DNA of 64,000 nt from Pseudomonas brassicacearum subsp. neoaurantiaca (lineage in GTDB: Bacteria; Pseudomonadota; Gammaproteobacteria; Pseudomonadales; Pseudomonadaceae): NCBI RefSeq assembly GCF_013608025.1, contig NZ_VDLV01000001.1:265331-329330 (forward strand). Direction: 5' to 3'. The notes below the pieces were generated by a model that saw nothing but the letters and a program-made list of their open reading frames with translations, was not told where the DNA came from and made no database searches. The translations under genes and the position numbers were made by a program. Shown here piece after piece: positions 43,350-58,217 of the stretch (positions are counted from its first letter, which is position 1; each line of letters starts with the position of its first letter).

Positions 43350-44848
43350 TCACAGCCATCCCGAGCCCAGCGGCCACGCGTTGGGAATGGCGACACGCCC
43401 ACCCGTCCCGTTTGCCAACAGTTTCACTCCGAGGCTGTCGGGCCGTGGGTAGATACGGCTGCTGAGGCTGAAGCGGCCGTTTTCCTCAAACACCTCGATG
43501 GACGAACGATCGAGGAACACCCGCAGGTGCAGTTGCGTTTCCTCGGGCGCTATCGAGACGCTGCGCTGGCCACTCACTTGCGCACCCGAGCGGTCGCGGT
43601 CGAGTACCAGGCGTCGCAGTGCCGCATCGTAATAGAGCAAGGTCTGTTCCTGCCCATCGGCACTGCAGCGCAAGGCGATGCCCAACTGGCCTTCGGTGCA
43701 GCCGAGCAGGTTCAGGTGCACATGGATTTCGAGCCGGTCGCCCGTCACTTGCGGTACCCAACGGTAGCCAGATTCGCCCCACGGCGCGACGCTCGGCAAT
43801 GGCGCCTGGCGCAGCGCGACCAGTTCCCGTGCCGGGAACGTGCCAAGGCGATCGCCTTGCAGTTCCAGCTCGCGGGGCAAACCGAGCATGCCACACCAGT
43901 GATGGGCCTGGCTCGGCATCGGGCTTTCCCACATGTCCAGCCAGGCCCACACCAGGCGCCGACCATCAGCGGCCACCAAGGTTTGCGCGGCGTAAAAGTC
44001 GTGACCGTTATCCAGCTCGATGAACGGCCCGCCGCTGAAGTGCCAGTCGCTGTCGAGGCGGCCAATGCGATAACCGGTCTGGTACTTGTTGAGCCGCTCG
44101 TAACCTTCGGGTTTCATGCCTTGCGGGGAATACAGCAGCACATCGCGCCCGTCCAGGCGAAACAGGTCCGGGCATTCCCACATGTAGCCATCGCCGTCGG
44201 TGCCGCTGGACACGTAGTCGAGAAATTCCCAAGTGCGCAAATCGGTGGAGCGGTACAGCGGCAGCAGCGGTGTGTCGCCCAGGCGCGCGCCGGCAATCAG
44301 GTACCAATAACCGTCCTCCTGCCAGACCTTGGGGTCGCGAAAGTGCATGATCGCCGCTTGCGGCGCGTGCTCAATGACCGCGCCATGCTTGGTGAACCGG
44401 ACGCCGTCGACACTGGTGGCCAGGCACTGGACCTGGCGGATGAAGCGTTCGTCACCCACGTCGCCCAACCAGATGTGCCCGGTATAGACCAGCGCCAGGG
44501 TGTCGCCACACACCACCGCGCTGCCGGAAAAACAGCCGTCGCGGTCGAAGTCATCGCCCGGCGCCAGGGCAATGGGCAGGTGCTGCCAATGAACCAGGTC
44601 GGCGCTCTTGGCGTGGCCCCAGTACATCGGGCCCCATCTGGCGTCGAAGGGGTTGTGCTGGTAGAACACGTGGTACTCGCCACGAAAGAACACCACCCCG
44701 TTAGGGTCATTCATCCAACCTGTTGGTGGGGCCAGGTGATAGTCGGGTCGATAGTCGTGGATCAGGCGCGGCTGGCCATCTTCCAAAGCCTGCCGGGCCA
44801 TTTCGAGAGAAGCGGATGTTGGATTGCTCATGGTATTCAACGACAAGT

Positions 44849-44852
<4 letters not shown>
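43350..44852 (-). CDS. GH32 beta-fructofuranosidase (sucrose hydrolase)
   Basis: The 500-residue glycoside hydrolase family 32 enzyme has a five-bladed propeller with the nucleophile D49 in GWMNDPNG, the transition-state FRDPK motif, and the acid/base Glu in WECPD. A C-terminal beta-sandwich (LHLRVFLDRSSIEVFEENGRFSLSSRIYP) follows. No signal peptide, so cytoplasmic. Because uptake here is by an ABC transporter and not a PTS, the substrate is likely free sucrose or a short fructoside. The ATG overlaps the stop of the ATPase gene by 4 nt; an internal Met at residue 8 is an alternative start. Confidence 0.92.
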
Positions 44853-45988
<1,136 letters not shown>

Positions 45989-46019
45989 GATGCTGTTCCT
46001 TTGTTGTCTGTGTTGGGCC

Positions 46020-46858
46020 TCAACCCTTTAACGCACCGGCAGTGAGGCCGGAAACGATGCGGCGCTGGAAGATCAGCACCAGAATCACCAAGGGCACCGT
46101 GACCAGCACCGACGCCGCCATCAACAAGCCCCAAGGCAGCTCATGGGGGCTGCCGCCGGAAATCAGCGCGATGGCGACCGGGACCGTGCGTTGCGAATCG
46201 GTGAGGGTGAAGGTCAGGGCGAAGAGGAACTCGTTCCACGCCGCGATGAAGGCCAAGAGGCCGGTAGTGACCAGCGCCGGCCAGAGCAGCGGCAGCAGCA
46301 CGCGGGTCAGCGTGACCCAGGGGGACGCGCCGTCCATGATCGCGGCCTCTTCCAACTCATGGGGCAGTTGCCCCATGAAGGTGGTCAGCACCCAGACGGT
46401 GAAGGGGAGGGTGAAAATCGTGTAGCTCAGGATCAACGCCCAGGAAGTGTTGTACAGGCCCAGGGCACGGATGACTTCGAACAATCCCGACAGCACCGCG
46501 ACTTGGGGGAACATCGAAACGCCGAGGACCATCATCAACACCGGGCCGCGTCCGCGAAACTTCACCCGGCCCAAGGCATAGGCGGCGGTCAGGCTGAGGA
46601 ACAAGGCCAGGGCGACCACGCACAGCGCCACCACCAGCGAGTTGCCGATCGCCCGCAGGAACGAGGCCTGGTTGAGCACTGCGGCATAGTTGGAGAAGTC
46701 CGGGTTATCGATCCAGTAGCTCACCTGGAACAAGGCACTGGACGGCTTCAGCGACGTCACGATGGCGTAGTAGAACGGGAAGACCGCATACACCAGCAGG
46801 ATTGCGATCAGGCACCAGAAGCCGAGGCGCAGCAGGGCTTTTTTCAGCAGGCGCGGGC

Positions 46859-46862
<4 letters not shown>
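46020..46862 (-). CDS. Sugar ABC transporter permease (MalG-like)
   Basis: The 280-residue permease has about six TM helices and the EAA loop ELEEAAIMDGASPWVTLTRVLLPLLWPAL that docks on the ATPase. The start at ATG 46862 gives MSPRLLKKALLRLG and overlaps the stop of the MalF-like gene by 4 nt. The open frame extends far upstream but that part is antisense-like shadow of the other genes. Confidence 0.92.
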
Positions 46863-50836
<3,974 letters not shown>

Positions 50837-50897
50837 CCCCGACCCGTTGAACCCCTGGGCGCGGCTGAATGCAAAGCTCACGGACACCCAAGATCTC

Positions 50898-50987
50898 TGT
50901 GGGAGCGAGCCTGCTCGCGAAAGCGGAGGGTCAGCTTGCAGTGATGTTGGATGTGCCGACGCTTTCGCGAGCAGGCTCGCTCCCACA
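50898..50987. repeat. REPIN (family A), 90 bp
   Basis: It has the ends TGTGGGAGCGAGCCTGCTCG and CGAGCAGGCTCGCTCCCACA. It is preceded by TGCAAAGCTCACGGACACCC, the same flank seen before the copies at 42177 and 63377. Confidence 0.88.
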
Positions 50988-51022
50988 GGCAATGCGATTC
51001 ACTTGAGAGCAACGACGGACCC

Positions 51023-51112
51023 GTGGCGAGGGAGCTTGCTCCCGCTGGACTGCGCAGCAGGCCCAAAAAAAGGGCCGCTTCGCGACCCAGCGGGAGCAAG
51101 CTCCCTCGCCAC
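51023..51112. repeat. Facing pair of palindromic repeat family B, 90 bp
   Basis: GTGGCGAGGGAGCTTGCTCC faces GGAGCAAGCTCCCTCGCCAC with spacer GGCCCAAAAAAAGGGCC. The span equals that of the family A REPINs. Confidence 0.85.
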
Positions 51113-51129
51113 GGGGTTGCCGACGACGA

Positions 51130-51912
51130 TTAGCGCCCGTGCCAACCCAACTGACCTGAGATCTGCTGGGTCGCTTGCATCAATTGCTTCACATAGTCCT
51201 GCTTCAACTCTTCCCTGAAGCGAAAGCACGGGAATGAGACGCTCATCCCGCCGATCACGTGGCCGAAACGGTCGCGGATCGGTGCTGCCAGGCAGCGCAT
51301 GTTGTCTTCGAACTCTTCGTGGTCCTCGGCATAGCCTTGCTGGCGAACGATTTCCAATTCCTGCAAATACGCCTCGACACTGGTCAAGGTATTGGCCGTG
51401 CGGCGCTCGAAGCTTTCCTGCGCCAGGTGCGCCAGCAACTCGTCTTCTTCGAGCCAGGCCATCAGCACCTTGCCGATGCCGGTGCAGTACAACGGCGCTC
51501 GCCGACCGATCCGCGAATACATGCGCAGGTTGTACTTGGAGTCGATCTTGTGCACGTAGACGATGCTGCCTTCGTCGAGAATCCCCAGGTGGACGGTCTC
51601 GCCGGTCAGCTCGTTGATCCGCCGCATGCCCGGCTCCGCTTCCCGGACGATGTCCAGGTGGGGCAGGGCCTGGGCGCCCAATTCGAACAGGCGCACGCTC
51701 AGGCGATAGCGATCCTCGGCATCCTGCACCACATAGCCACGGGCCTTCAGCGACTGCAAGAAGCGATAAACCGTGGCCTTCGACATGTCCAGTTTGGTGG
51801 CGATTTCCGATACGCCGCTTTCTTCCGGGTGCTCGGCCAATGCCTCGAGCACGGCCATGGTCCGGCCCACCGCCGACACCAGATCGTTATTGGGAATGAC
51901 GCTGTTGTCCAT
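51130..51912 (-). CDS. kdgR: KdgR-like IclR-family regulator
   Basis: The IclR protein has about 260 residues from ATG 51912, which has GGAG 5 nt upstream; a longer open frame to 51975 runs into the operator and is rejected. The winged helix contains EIATKLDMSKATVYRFLQSLKARGYV. The effector domain has DEGSIVYVHKIDSKYNLRMYSRIGRRAPLYCTGIGKVLMAW, very close to what I recall of enterobacterial KdgR (HKIDSMYNLRMYSRIGRRNPLY). That protein represses KDG and uronate genes and responds to KDG. It diverges from kdgK, with two KdgR-like boxes between them. Confidence 0.9.
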   Translation of the reverse strand: MDNSVIPNNDLVSAVGRTMAVLEALAEHPEESGVSEIATKLDMSKATVYRFLQSLKARGYVVQDAEDRYRLSVRLFELGAQALPHLDIVREAEPGMRRINELTGETVHLGILDEGSIVYVHKIDSKYNLRMYSRIGRRAPLYCTGIGKVLMAWLEEDELLAHLAQESFERRTANTLTSVEAYLQELEIVRQQGYAEDHEEFEDNMRCLAAPIRDRFGHVIGGMSVSFPCFRFREELKQDYVKQLMQATQQISGQLGWHGR

Positions 51913-51960
51913 GAAGGCTCCAACGTGAAAGTAAAACCCAAGGATATACGCAAGAAGAAC

Positions 51961-51974
51961 AAAACGCTGTTTCA
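51961..51974. promoter_or_regulatory. KdgR-like box 1
   Basis: AAAACGCTGTTTCA is the inverted counterpart of box 2 at 52028-52042. It lies upstream of the putative -35 of the kdgK promoter and near the kdgR start. It fits the GAAAC-N3-GTTTC style of enterobacterial KdgR sites. Confidence 0.6.
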
Positions 51975-51981
51975 TTTTTGC

Positions 51982-52009
51982 TTGACGCGACTGGAAATCT
52001 GACTAGACT
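51982..52009 (+). promoter_or_regulatory. Putative sigma-70 promoter of the hexonate operon
   Basis: TTGACG (51982-51987) and TAGACT (52004-52009) are separated by 16 bp. The pair lies between the two KdgR-like boxes, so box 2 would sit in the early transcribed region and box 1 just upstream. Repressor binding to both would block the promoter. Confidence 0.5.
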
Positions 52010-52027
52010 CGGGCCTTGAGATAAAAA

Positions 52028-52042
52028 TGAAACGCCGTTTTA
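52028..52042. promoter_or_regulatory. KdgR-like box 2
   Basis: TGAAACGCCGTTTTA, an imperfect palindrome, lies 20 bp before the kdgK start. The longer stretch AAAAATGAAACGCCGTTTT is the near-exact reverse complement of the sequence around box 1. Confidence 0.6.
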
Positions 52043-52061
52043 AAAACAAAAAAGGCGCGTA

Positions 52062-53057
52062 ATGATGGATGTGACGCTTAACCATTGCCCAGCTGCACGC
52101 CCATTGAAGGTCGCGTTGGTCGGGGAATGCATGATCGAGATGCGCGGCGAGCCCGGTGCCGCGATCACCCAGACGTTCGGTGGCGATACGCTCAACACCG
52201 CGGTCTATCTGGCGCGATTGAACCCGCATCGCGCAGTTGTCGTGGATTACATGACGGCGGTGGGCAGCGATGCGTTCAGCGCTGCCATGCGCCGGTCCTG
52301 GCTGGAAGAGGGCATCGGTGACGCCCATGTGCGCGTGATCGAAGACGCGCTGCCTGGGCTGTACTTCATCCAGACCGATCCACACGGCGAGCGACGTTTC
52401 CTCTATTGGCGCGGGGAAGCGGCGGCGCGGCGCCTGTTCGAAGGTCCCGAAGCCGATGTCTTGCTCGAGGCGCTGGCTGATTACGACTACATCTACCTGA
52501 GCGGCATCAGCCTGGCGATCCTCGTGCCCCAAGGGCGCGAACGTTTGATCCAAGCCTTGCACCGGGCTCGCCGTGCGGGCTCGCGCATCGCCTTCGACAA
52601 CAACTACCGTCCCCATCTCTGGCCCGATCCTGAAACCGCCCGACAGGCTTACCGCGAACTGTTGCCCTTGACCGACCTGGCCTTGGTTACGTGGGAAGAC
52701 GACGCGCTGCTGTTCGGCTACCGCGACACGGAAGCCCTGTTCGAAGCCTATGCCGAGGTGGGCGTACGCGAAGTGGTCCTCAAGCGTGGCGCCGCCAGTT
52801 GCCTGATCCAGTGCCCGACCGGGCGTCTTGAAGTCCCCGCGCAAACCGTCGCCCGTGTCGTCGACACCACCGCTGCAGGCGATTCCTTCAGCGCCGCCTA
52901 CCTGGCCTGCCGCCTGCGTGGCGGTGATCCGGAGCAGGCCGCTCGTTGGGGCCATCGCCTGGCGGCCCAGGTCGTCCAGTACCGGGGCGCGCTGATTCCC
53001 AAGGCGGCCATGCCGAACATGGGCACTTCCTCACTTCCTTCTGTTGCACAGGTCTGA
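52062..53057 (+). CDS. kdgK: 2-keto-3-deoxygluconate kinase
   Basis: This 331-residue PfkB-family sugar kinase carries a KDG-kinase-like N-terminus (VALVGECMIEMRGEPGAAITQTFGGDTLNTAVYLAR). The middle YLSGISLAILVPQGRERLIQAL region follows, and the ATP/catalytic motif DTTAAGDSFSAAYLACRLRGG carries the catalytic Asp. It phosphorylates KDG to KDPG for the Entner-Doudoroff aldolase, which is not encoded here. It heads the operon behind the KdgR-like boxes. ATG 52065 is an equally possible start. Confidence 0.92.
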   Translation: MMDVTLNHCPAARPLKVALVGECMIEMRGEPGAAITQTFGGDTLNTAVYLARLNPHRAVVVDYMTAVGSDAFSAAMRRSWLEEGIGDAHVRVIEDALPGLYFIQTDPHGERRFLYWRGEAAARRLFEGPEADVLLEALADYDYIYLSGISLAILVPQGRERLIQALHRARRAGSRIAFDNNYRPHLWPDPETARQAYRELLPLTDLALVTWEDDALLFGYRDTEALFEAYAEVGVREVVLKRGAASCLIQCPTGRLEVPAQTVARVVDTTAAGDSFSAAYLACRLRGGDPEQAARWGHRLAAQVVQYRGALIPKAAMPNMGTSSLPSVAQV

Positions 53058-53060
53058 CTT

Positions 53061-54272
53061 ATGAAAATCGTCGAAGCGCGTGTCATCGTTACCTGCCCGG
53101 GGCGCAACCTGGTCACGTTGAAAATCGTCACCGATGAAGGCCTCTACGGTATCGGCGATGCGACCTTGAACGGCCGCGAACTGGCGGTCGTCGCGTATCT
53201 TGAAGAGCACGTCCTGCCTGCGCTGATCGGCCGTGATGCGCACCGCATCGAGGATATCTGGCAGTACCTGTATCGCGGTGCGTACTGGCGCCGGGGGCCG
53301 GTGACCATGACCGCCATCGCCGCCGTCGACGTGGCGCTGTGGGACATCAAGGCCAAGGCCGCGAACATGCCGTTGTACCAATTGCTCGGCGGCAGGAGCC
53401 GCGAGCGGGTGATGGTCTATGGGCATGCCACGGGCAAGGACATCGAAGGGTGCCTGGACGAAGTCGCCCGTCACGTCGAGCTGGGCTACAAAGCCGTGCG
53501 CGTGCAATGCGGCGTGCCCGGTATTGCCACCACCTACGGCGTCGCCAAGCGCAGCGGCGAGCGTTATGAACCGGCTGACAGCGACCTGCCCGCCGAGCAT
53601 GTGTGGGACACCGCCAAATACCTCAACTACGTGCCCAAGCTGTTCGCCGCCGTGCGCGAACGCTTTGGCGACGACTTGCATATCCTCCATGACGTGCACC
53701 ATCGCCTGACGCCCATCGAAGCCGGGCGCCTGGGCAAAGCCGTCGAACCGTACAACCTGTTCTGGCTGGAAGACTGCACGCCGGCGGAAAACCAACAGAG
53801 CTTTCGCCTGATCCGCCAGCACACCACCACGCCGCTGGCCGTGGGCGAGGTGTTCAACTCGATCCATGACTGCCGCGAGTTGATCCAGGAGCAATTGATC
53901 GACTACATCCGCACGACGCTGGTGCATGCCGGCGGCATTACCCATGTGCGCCGTATTGCCGACTTCGCTGCGCTGTTCCAGGTGCGCACCGGCTTTCACG
54001 GCGCCACCGACCTGTCCCCGGTGTGCATGGGCGCGGCGCTGCATTTCGATACCTGGGTGCCCAACTTCGGCATCCAGGAACACATGCCTCACGAAGACCG
54101 CATCGATGAAGTCTTTCCCCATGCCTATCGCTTCGAGGACGGCCACTTCACGCCGGGCGAAACACCGGGGCATGGCGTCGACATCGACGAAGACCTCGCC
54201 CGCCAGTACCCCTACAAGCGCGCCAGCCTGCCGGTCAACCGTCTTGAAGACGGCACGCTCTGGCACTGGTGA
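53061..54272 (+). CDS. manD: D-mannonate dehydratase, enolase superfamily (ManD/RspA type)
   Basis: The 403-residue enolase-superfamily enzyme matches the ManD/RspA group. It has a capping domain ([29 protein letters not shown]) and a barrel with metal ligands in [12 protein letters not shown] (Asp), [12 protein letters not shown] (Glu) and [11 protein letters not shown] (Glu). The [18 protein letters not shown] and [18 protein letters not shown] blocks follow, typical of the group. It dehydrates D-mannonate to KDG; some group members act weakly or on gluconate. It begins 3 bp after kdgK. A second unrelated mannonate dehydratase, uxuA, ends the same operon. Confidence 0.88.
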   Translation: MKIVEARVIVTCPGRNLVTLKIVTDEGLYGIGDATLNGRELAVVAYLEEHVLPALIGRDAHRIEDIWQYLYRGAYWRRGPVTMTAIAAVDVALWDIKAKAANMPLYQLLGGRSRERVMVYGHATGKDIEGCLDEVARHVELGYKAVRVQCGVPGIATTYGVAKRSGERYEPADSDLPAEHVWDTAKYLNYVPKLFAAVRERFGDDLHILHDVHHRLTPIEAGRLGKAVEPYNLFWLEDCTPAENQQSFRLIRQHTTTPLAVGEVFNSIHDCRELIQEQLIDYIRTTLVHAGGITHVRRIADFAALFQVRTGFHGATDLSPVCMGAALHFDTWVPNFGIQEHMPHEDRIDEVFPHAYRFEDGHFTPGETPGHGVDIDEDLARQYPYKRASLPVNRLEDGTLWHW

Positions 54273-54326
54273 AACGGTTTGAACCCTTTGAGTAAGCGGG
54301 GCGAACGTCCCGCCAGGAGTGACCCG

Positions 54327-55358
54327 ATGAAAGCGTTCCAGGTAAGAGCACCCTTCGAGTTCGGACTGGCCCAGGTCGATCGACCCGAGGTTGCCCCGGG
54401 TGAGGTCCAGGTCGATGTGGCGTACGCCGGCATCTGTGGCTCGGACATGCACATCATCCATGGGCAGAACGCATTCGTGCGTTTTCCCCGTGTCACCGGC
54501 CATGAATTTTCCGGGGTGATCCGGCAAGTGGGTGAAGGCGTCGAGCACCTTCAGGCAGGCGACCGGGTGTGCATCGATCCGGTGATCAGCTGCGGCACCT
54601 GTTATCCCTGCCGCATCGGCAGGCCGAATGTCTGCACGCGTCTGCAAGTGATCGGCGTGCACCGCGACGGCGGCTTCAGCGAGCAGGTCTGTGTACCGGC
54701 CGAAAACGCCCACCGCTTGCCCGACTCGATGTCCCTCAGCCACGGCGCCCTGGTCGAACCGTATTCCATTGCCCTGAATGTGCTCGATCGCATGCAGCCC
54801 CATCCGGGCGACAGCGTATTGATCTATGGCGCCGGGGTGATCGGCCTGACTCTGGTGCAGATGGCCAAGGCGCTGGGATTGACCGACATCACCGTCACCG
54901 ATGTCATCGACAGTCGCCTGGAGACGGCGCGCGCGCTGGGCGCCAGTCGGACCCTCAACGGCCAGGAAGTGGATGTCGAAGCAGCCATGCGCGAACTGAC
55001 TGACGGCGAAGGCGTGCCGTTGATTGTCGATGCCGCCTGCATTCCGGCATTGATGCCGCAGATGGTGCGCCTGGCCTCGCCGGCCGGGCGCATCGGGTTG
55101 CTGGGTTTCAATGCGACGCCCAGCGATCTGGTGCAGTTGGAAATGATCAAGAAGGAGCTGACCCTGGTGGGTTCGCGGCTCAACAACCGCAAATTCCCCC
55201 GGGTGATCGAGTTGATTGCCAGTGGCAAATTGCAGGTCCAAGACCTGATCAGTCATCGCGTGACGTTCGACGACATGCCCGGCGCCATCGACCTGATCGA
55301 AAAACACCCCGAGCAAACCCGAAAAGTGCTGGTGGAGCTGACGAACGCCCATCACTGA
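54327..55358 (+). CDS. Zn-dependent medium-chain dehydrogenase, RspB-like (probable hexonate 5-dehydrogenase)
   Basis: The 343-residue MDR-family enzyme has catalytic zinc ligands in the ICGSDMH and GHEFSG motifs, structural zinc cysteines in ISCGTCYPCRIGRPNVC, and the Rossmann motif IYGAGVIGLTLVQ. RspB-type enzymes paired with ManD/RspA oxidise L-gulonate or a related hexonate to fructuronate. The gene order rspA-rspB-like is kept here, which supports that role. Start ATG 54327; the upstream in-frame extension lacks conservation. Confidence 0.83.
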   Translation: MKAFQVRAPFEFGLAQVDRPEVAPGEVQVDVAYAGICGSDMHIIHGQNAFVRFPRVTGHEFSGVIRQVGEGVEHLQAGDRVCIDPVISCGTCYPCRIGRPNVCTRLQVIGVHRDGGFSEQVCVPAENAHRLPDSMSLSHGALVEPYSIALNVLDRMQPHPGDSVLIYGAGVIGLTLVQMAKALGLTDITVTDVIDSRLETARALGASRTLNGQEVDVEAAMRELTDGEGVPLIVDAACIPALMPQMVRLASPAGRIGLLGFNATPSDLVQLEMIKKELTLVGSRLNNRKFPRVIELIASGKLQVQDLISHRVTFDDMPGAIDLIEKHPEQTRKVLVELTNAHH

Positions 55359-55435
55359 GCCGTCTGTACCACCGTTCCATCGTGCCCGTCATGGGCACCC
55401 TCACCGAATAAACACAACAAGCGGGAGGTTCCACC

Positions 55436-56728
55436 ATGTTTGGTCAAGGACGTAGCTTAATCATCATCATGCTGTTCCTGGCCGGGGTGATCAATTACCT
55501 CGACCGGTCGGCATTGTCTGTGGCGGCGCCTTTCATCCAGAAGGACTACGGTCTGAGTACGGGTGAGATGGGCATGATCTTCAGCAGTTTCTTCGTCGGC
55601 TACGCCGCCTTCAACTTCATCGGTGGCTGGGCCGCCGACCGTTACGGCGCCAAGACCACGTTGTTGCTGGCGATGGTCTTGTGGTCGTTGTTCAGCGGCC
55701 TTACGGTGCTGACAGTGGGCTTCGCTTCGCTGGTGCTCATCCGGATCCTGTTCGGCATGGGCGAAGGACCGCTGAGCGTCACCACCAGCAAAATGGTGAA
55801 CAACTGGTACACCCCCAAGCGCAGGGCACGGGCCATTGGTGCGTCGATGTCCGGCACGCCGCTGGGCGGGGCGATTTCCGGCCCGGTGGTGGGCTTTATT
55901 GCCGTCACCTACGGTTGGAAGGTGTCGTTCATTATCATCATGGTGGTCGGCCTGATCTGGGCGGCCGTGTGGTTCAAGTTCGTCAAGGAGCGGCCTGAAG
56001 GCGAGGGCGCCGAGGACATCCTGCGGGCCGAGGGGCAAAGCGAAATGGCGGCGCAACCGGTATTCCCGCTGCGTTTCTACCTCAAGCAGCCGACGGTGCT
56101 GTTCACCTCGCTGGCGTTCTTTTCCTATAACTACACGTTGTTCTTCTTCCTGACCTGGTTCCCCAGCTACCTGACCATGGCCCACGGCCTGAACGTCAAG
56201 GACATGAGCATCGCCACGGTCATTCCCTGGGTCTTGGGATTCCTCGGCCTCGCCCTGGGTGGCTTCATCTCCGACTTCGTGTTCAAGAAGACCGGGCGGA
56301 TGATGTTCTCGCGCAAAGTCGTGCTCGTGACCTGCCTGCTGGCCTGCGCCGCCTGCATTGCCTGTGCGGGGATGGTAACGACCTTGTATCCGGCGGTGAT
56401 TCTCGTCGCGCTGGCGGTGTTCTTCCTCTACCTCACCGGTGCGATCTACTGGGCGATCATCCAGGACACCGTCCCGGCCGCGCGGGTGGGTGGCGTCAGT
56501 GGCTTCATGCATTTTCTGGCTAACACCTCGGGCATTGTCGGCCCGACCTTGACGGGGTTCCTGGTGCAGTTCACCGGCTCGTTCACCAGTGCGTTCCTGC
56601 TGGCGGGGCTGCTGACCGTGATCGGTGCCGTGTGCGTGGCGCGCTACGTGAAACCGCTGTCCGTGGCGGACACCGGCAACTCGGCGGCACAAAGCCCGCA
56701 ACCCGCGTCGGCCCTGGGCCATCCCTGA
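55436..56728 (+). CDS. MFS hexuronate/hexonate transporter (ExuT/ACS type)
   Basis: The 430-residue 12-TM MFS protein has family signature FLAGVINYLDRSALSVAAPFIQKDYGLS, then FFVGYAAFNFIGGWAADRYGAK and GMGEGPLSVTTSKMVNNWY. These are hallmarks of the hexuronate/galactonate/glucarate branch of the anion:cation symporters. GGGAGG lies upstream of the ATG. Placed between the RspB-like and uxuB genes, it probably imports the hexonate or hexuronate degraded by this operon. Confidence 0.9.
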   Translation: MFGQGRSLIIIMLFLAGVINYLDRSALSVAAPFIQKDYGLSTGEMGMIFSSFFVGYAAFNFIGGWAADRYGAKTTLLLAMVLWSLFSGLTVLTVGFASLVLIRILFGMGEGPLSVTTSKMVNNWYTPKRRARAIGASMSGTPLGGAISGPVVGFIAVTYGWKVSFIIIMVVGLIWAAVWFKFVKERPEGEGAEDILRAEGQSEMAAQPVFPLRFYLKQPTVLFTSLAFFSYNYTLFFFLTWFPSYLTMAHGLNVKDMSIATVIPWVLGFLGLALGGFISDFVFKKTGRMMFSRKVVLVTCLLACAACIACAGMVTTLYPAVILVALAVFFLYLTGAIYWAIIQDTVPAARVGGVSGFMHFLANTSGIVGPTLTGFLVQFTGSFTSAFLLAGLLTVIGAVCVARYVKPLSVADTGNSAAQSPQPASALGHP

Positions 56729-56745
56729 ACAGAAGGAGTGAATCG

Positions 56746-58200
56746 ATGCCCGTAGTGAACCGCGTTCCTTGCACCGGTAGCGCAACGCAGATTGGTATCG
56801 TGCACCTGGGCCTGGGCGCGTTTCATCGCGCCCACCAGGCGGTCTACCTGCAACGCCATCTCAATCGCCACGGCGAAAGCGAATGGGGTCTGTGCAGCGC
56901 CAACCTGCGCTCCAATCACACCCTGGTCGAGCAATTGCGCGAGCAGGACGGCCGCTACCATGTGGCCGAATACCGCGACCGCGAACAAGTGACGCTGCGA
57001 GAAATCGGGGTGCTGCGCGAGGCCTTGTATGCGGGTGAGGGCGGTCATGAGCTGGAGCAACTGCTTGAGCGCATGGCCGCGCCGCAAACGCGGATCATCA
57101 CGCTCACCGTCACCGAAAAAGGCTATTGCCTGAGCCCTTCTTCCGGGCAGTTGCGCCGCGATGATCCGACGATTGCCCATGACATCGCTCATCCGCACAT
57201 GCCACGCTCGGCGCCGGGGATCGTCCTTGAAGCCCTGCGCCGACGTCGCGCCGCAGGCATCGCGGCGTTCACCGTGTTGTGCTGCGACAACATGCCCGAC
57301 AACGGCCAGCGCACCCGCCAGGCCGTGAGCGCCCTGGCGGCGTTGCAGGATCCAGCGTTGGCGCAGTGGGTTGAGCAGCAGGTGGCGTTTCCCAGCTGCA
57401 TGGTGGACCGCATCGTGCCGGCCATGGACGAGGAATCCTTCCGCCGATTGGAGCAACTGGATTGCCACGACCGCGCGGCCGTGGTCAGCGAAAGCTTCAG
57501 CCAGTGGGTGGTCGAGGATCATTTCCCCCTTGGACGACCGGACTGGGAAGTGGAAGGCGTGCAGATGGTCGACGACGTGCGCCCGTTTGAAACGATGAAA
57601 CTGCGCATGCTCAATGGCAGCCATTCGCTGCTGGCCTACGTGGGTTTGCTGGCGGGCCATGAGTCGGTCTTCGAGGCCGTCAACGATGGGCGACTGGCAC
57701 GCCTCATCGAGCGCTACATGGCCGAAGAAGCGGTGCCCACTTTGGACATGCCGGCCGGTATTGATCTAATGAAATATGCCGAAGACCTTCGGGCGCGTTT
57801 TGCCAACGACAGCCTGCAACACCGCTTGCGCCAGATCGCCATGGACGGGTCGCAGAAACTGCCGCAACGCTGGTTGCTTGGCGCCCAGCAATTGCTCGAC
57901 CAGGGACGCGGCATCGACTGCACCGCGCTGGGCATCGCCGCCTGGATTCACTACTGCACGCAACCGTTGCCCGGACGTCCGGCGCATGTGGTCGACGACC
58001 CGTTGAGCGCCACCTTCGCCGATCTTGCCGGACGCTTCGACGGCGTATCGCGGGTGGACGCGTTTCTCGGTCTGGACGAAATCTTCCCACCGGCACTGTC
58101 GGCCCGCCCGGCGTTTCGCGATGCCGTGCACCGCGCCTACAGCGCCCTGGCCCGCGACGGCGTGGACGAGCTTTTGCTTACCGTTGCCACACCCAACTGA
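56746..58200 (+). CDS. uxuB: D-mannonate oxidoreductase / fructuronate reductase
   Basis: The 484-residue long-chain polyol dehydrogenase has the N-terminal NAD motif [18 protein letters not shown]. Catalytic-type residues lie in [19 protein letters not shown], where the Lys of [14 protein letters not shown] is the general base. It has the full mannitol dehydrogenase family length. It interconverts D-fructuronate and D-mannonate, and might also reduce tagaturonate because no uxaB is seen. ATG 56746 has AAGGAG upstream. Confidence 0.87.
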   Translation: MPVVNRVPCTGSATQIGIVHLGLGAFHRAHQAVYLQRHLNRHGESEWGLCSANLRSNHTLVEQLREQDGRYHVAEYRDREQVTLREIGVLREALYAGEGGHELEQLLERMAAPQTRIITLTVTEKGYCLSPSSGQLRRDDPTIAHDIAHPHMPRSAPGIVLEALRRRRAAGIAAFTVLCCDNMPDNGQRTRQAVSALAALQDPALAQWVEQQVAFPSCMVDRIVPAMDEESFRRLEQLDCHDRAAVVSESFSQWVVEDHFPLGRPDWEVEGVQMVDDVRPFETMKLRMLNGSHSLLAYVGLLAGHESVFEAVNDGRLARLIERYMAEEAVPTLDMPAGIDLMKYAEDLRARFANDSLQHRLRQIAMDGSQKLPQRWLLGAQQLLDQGRGIDCTALGIAAWIHYCTQPLPGRPAHVVDDPLSATFADLAGRFDGVSRVDAFLGLDEIFPPALSARPAFRDAVHRAYSALARDGVDELLLTVATPN

Positions 58201-58217
58201 CTAACAAGGAGAACAAT

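Larger units (their letters stand above)
50837..51129. other. 293-bp gap with a REPIN and a family B pair
   Basis: The gap between the porin and the leftward kdgR holds one 90-bp family A REPIN (50898-50987) followed within 36 bp by a 90-bp family B pair (51023-51112). Apart from these the gap is short flank with no gene. Confidence 0.75.

Noticed and set aside
50898..51112. Possible CRISPR array because similar palindromes recur
   Set aside because: The units are inverted pairs of REP type with variable distance and flanks, not direct repeats with regular unique spacers, and no cas gene is present.
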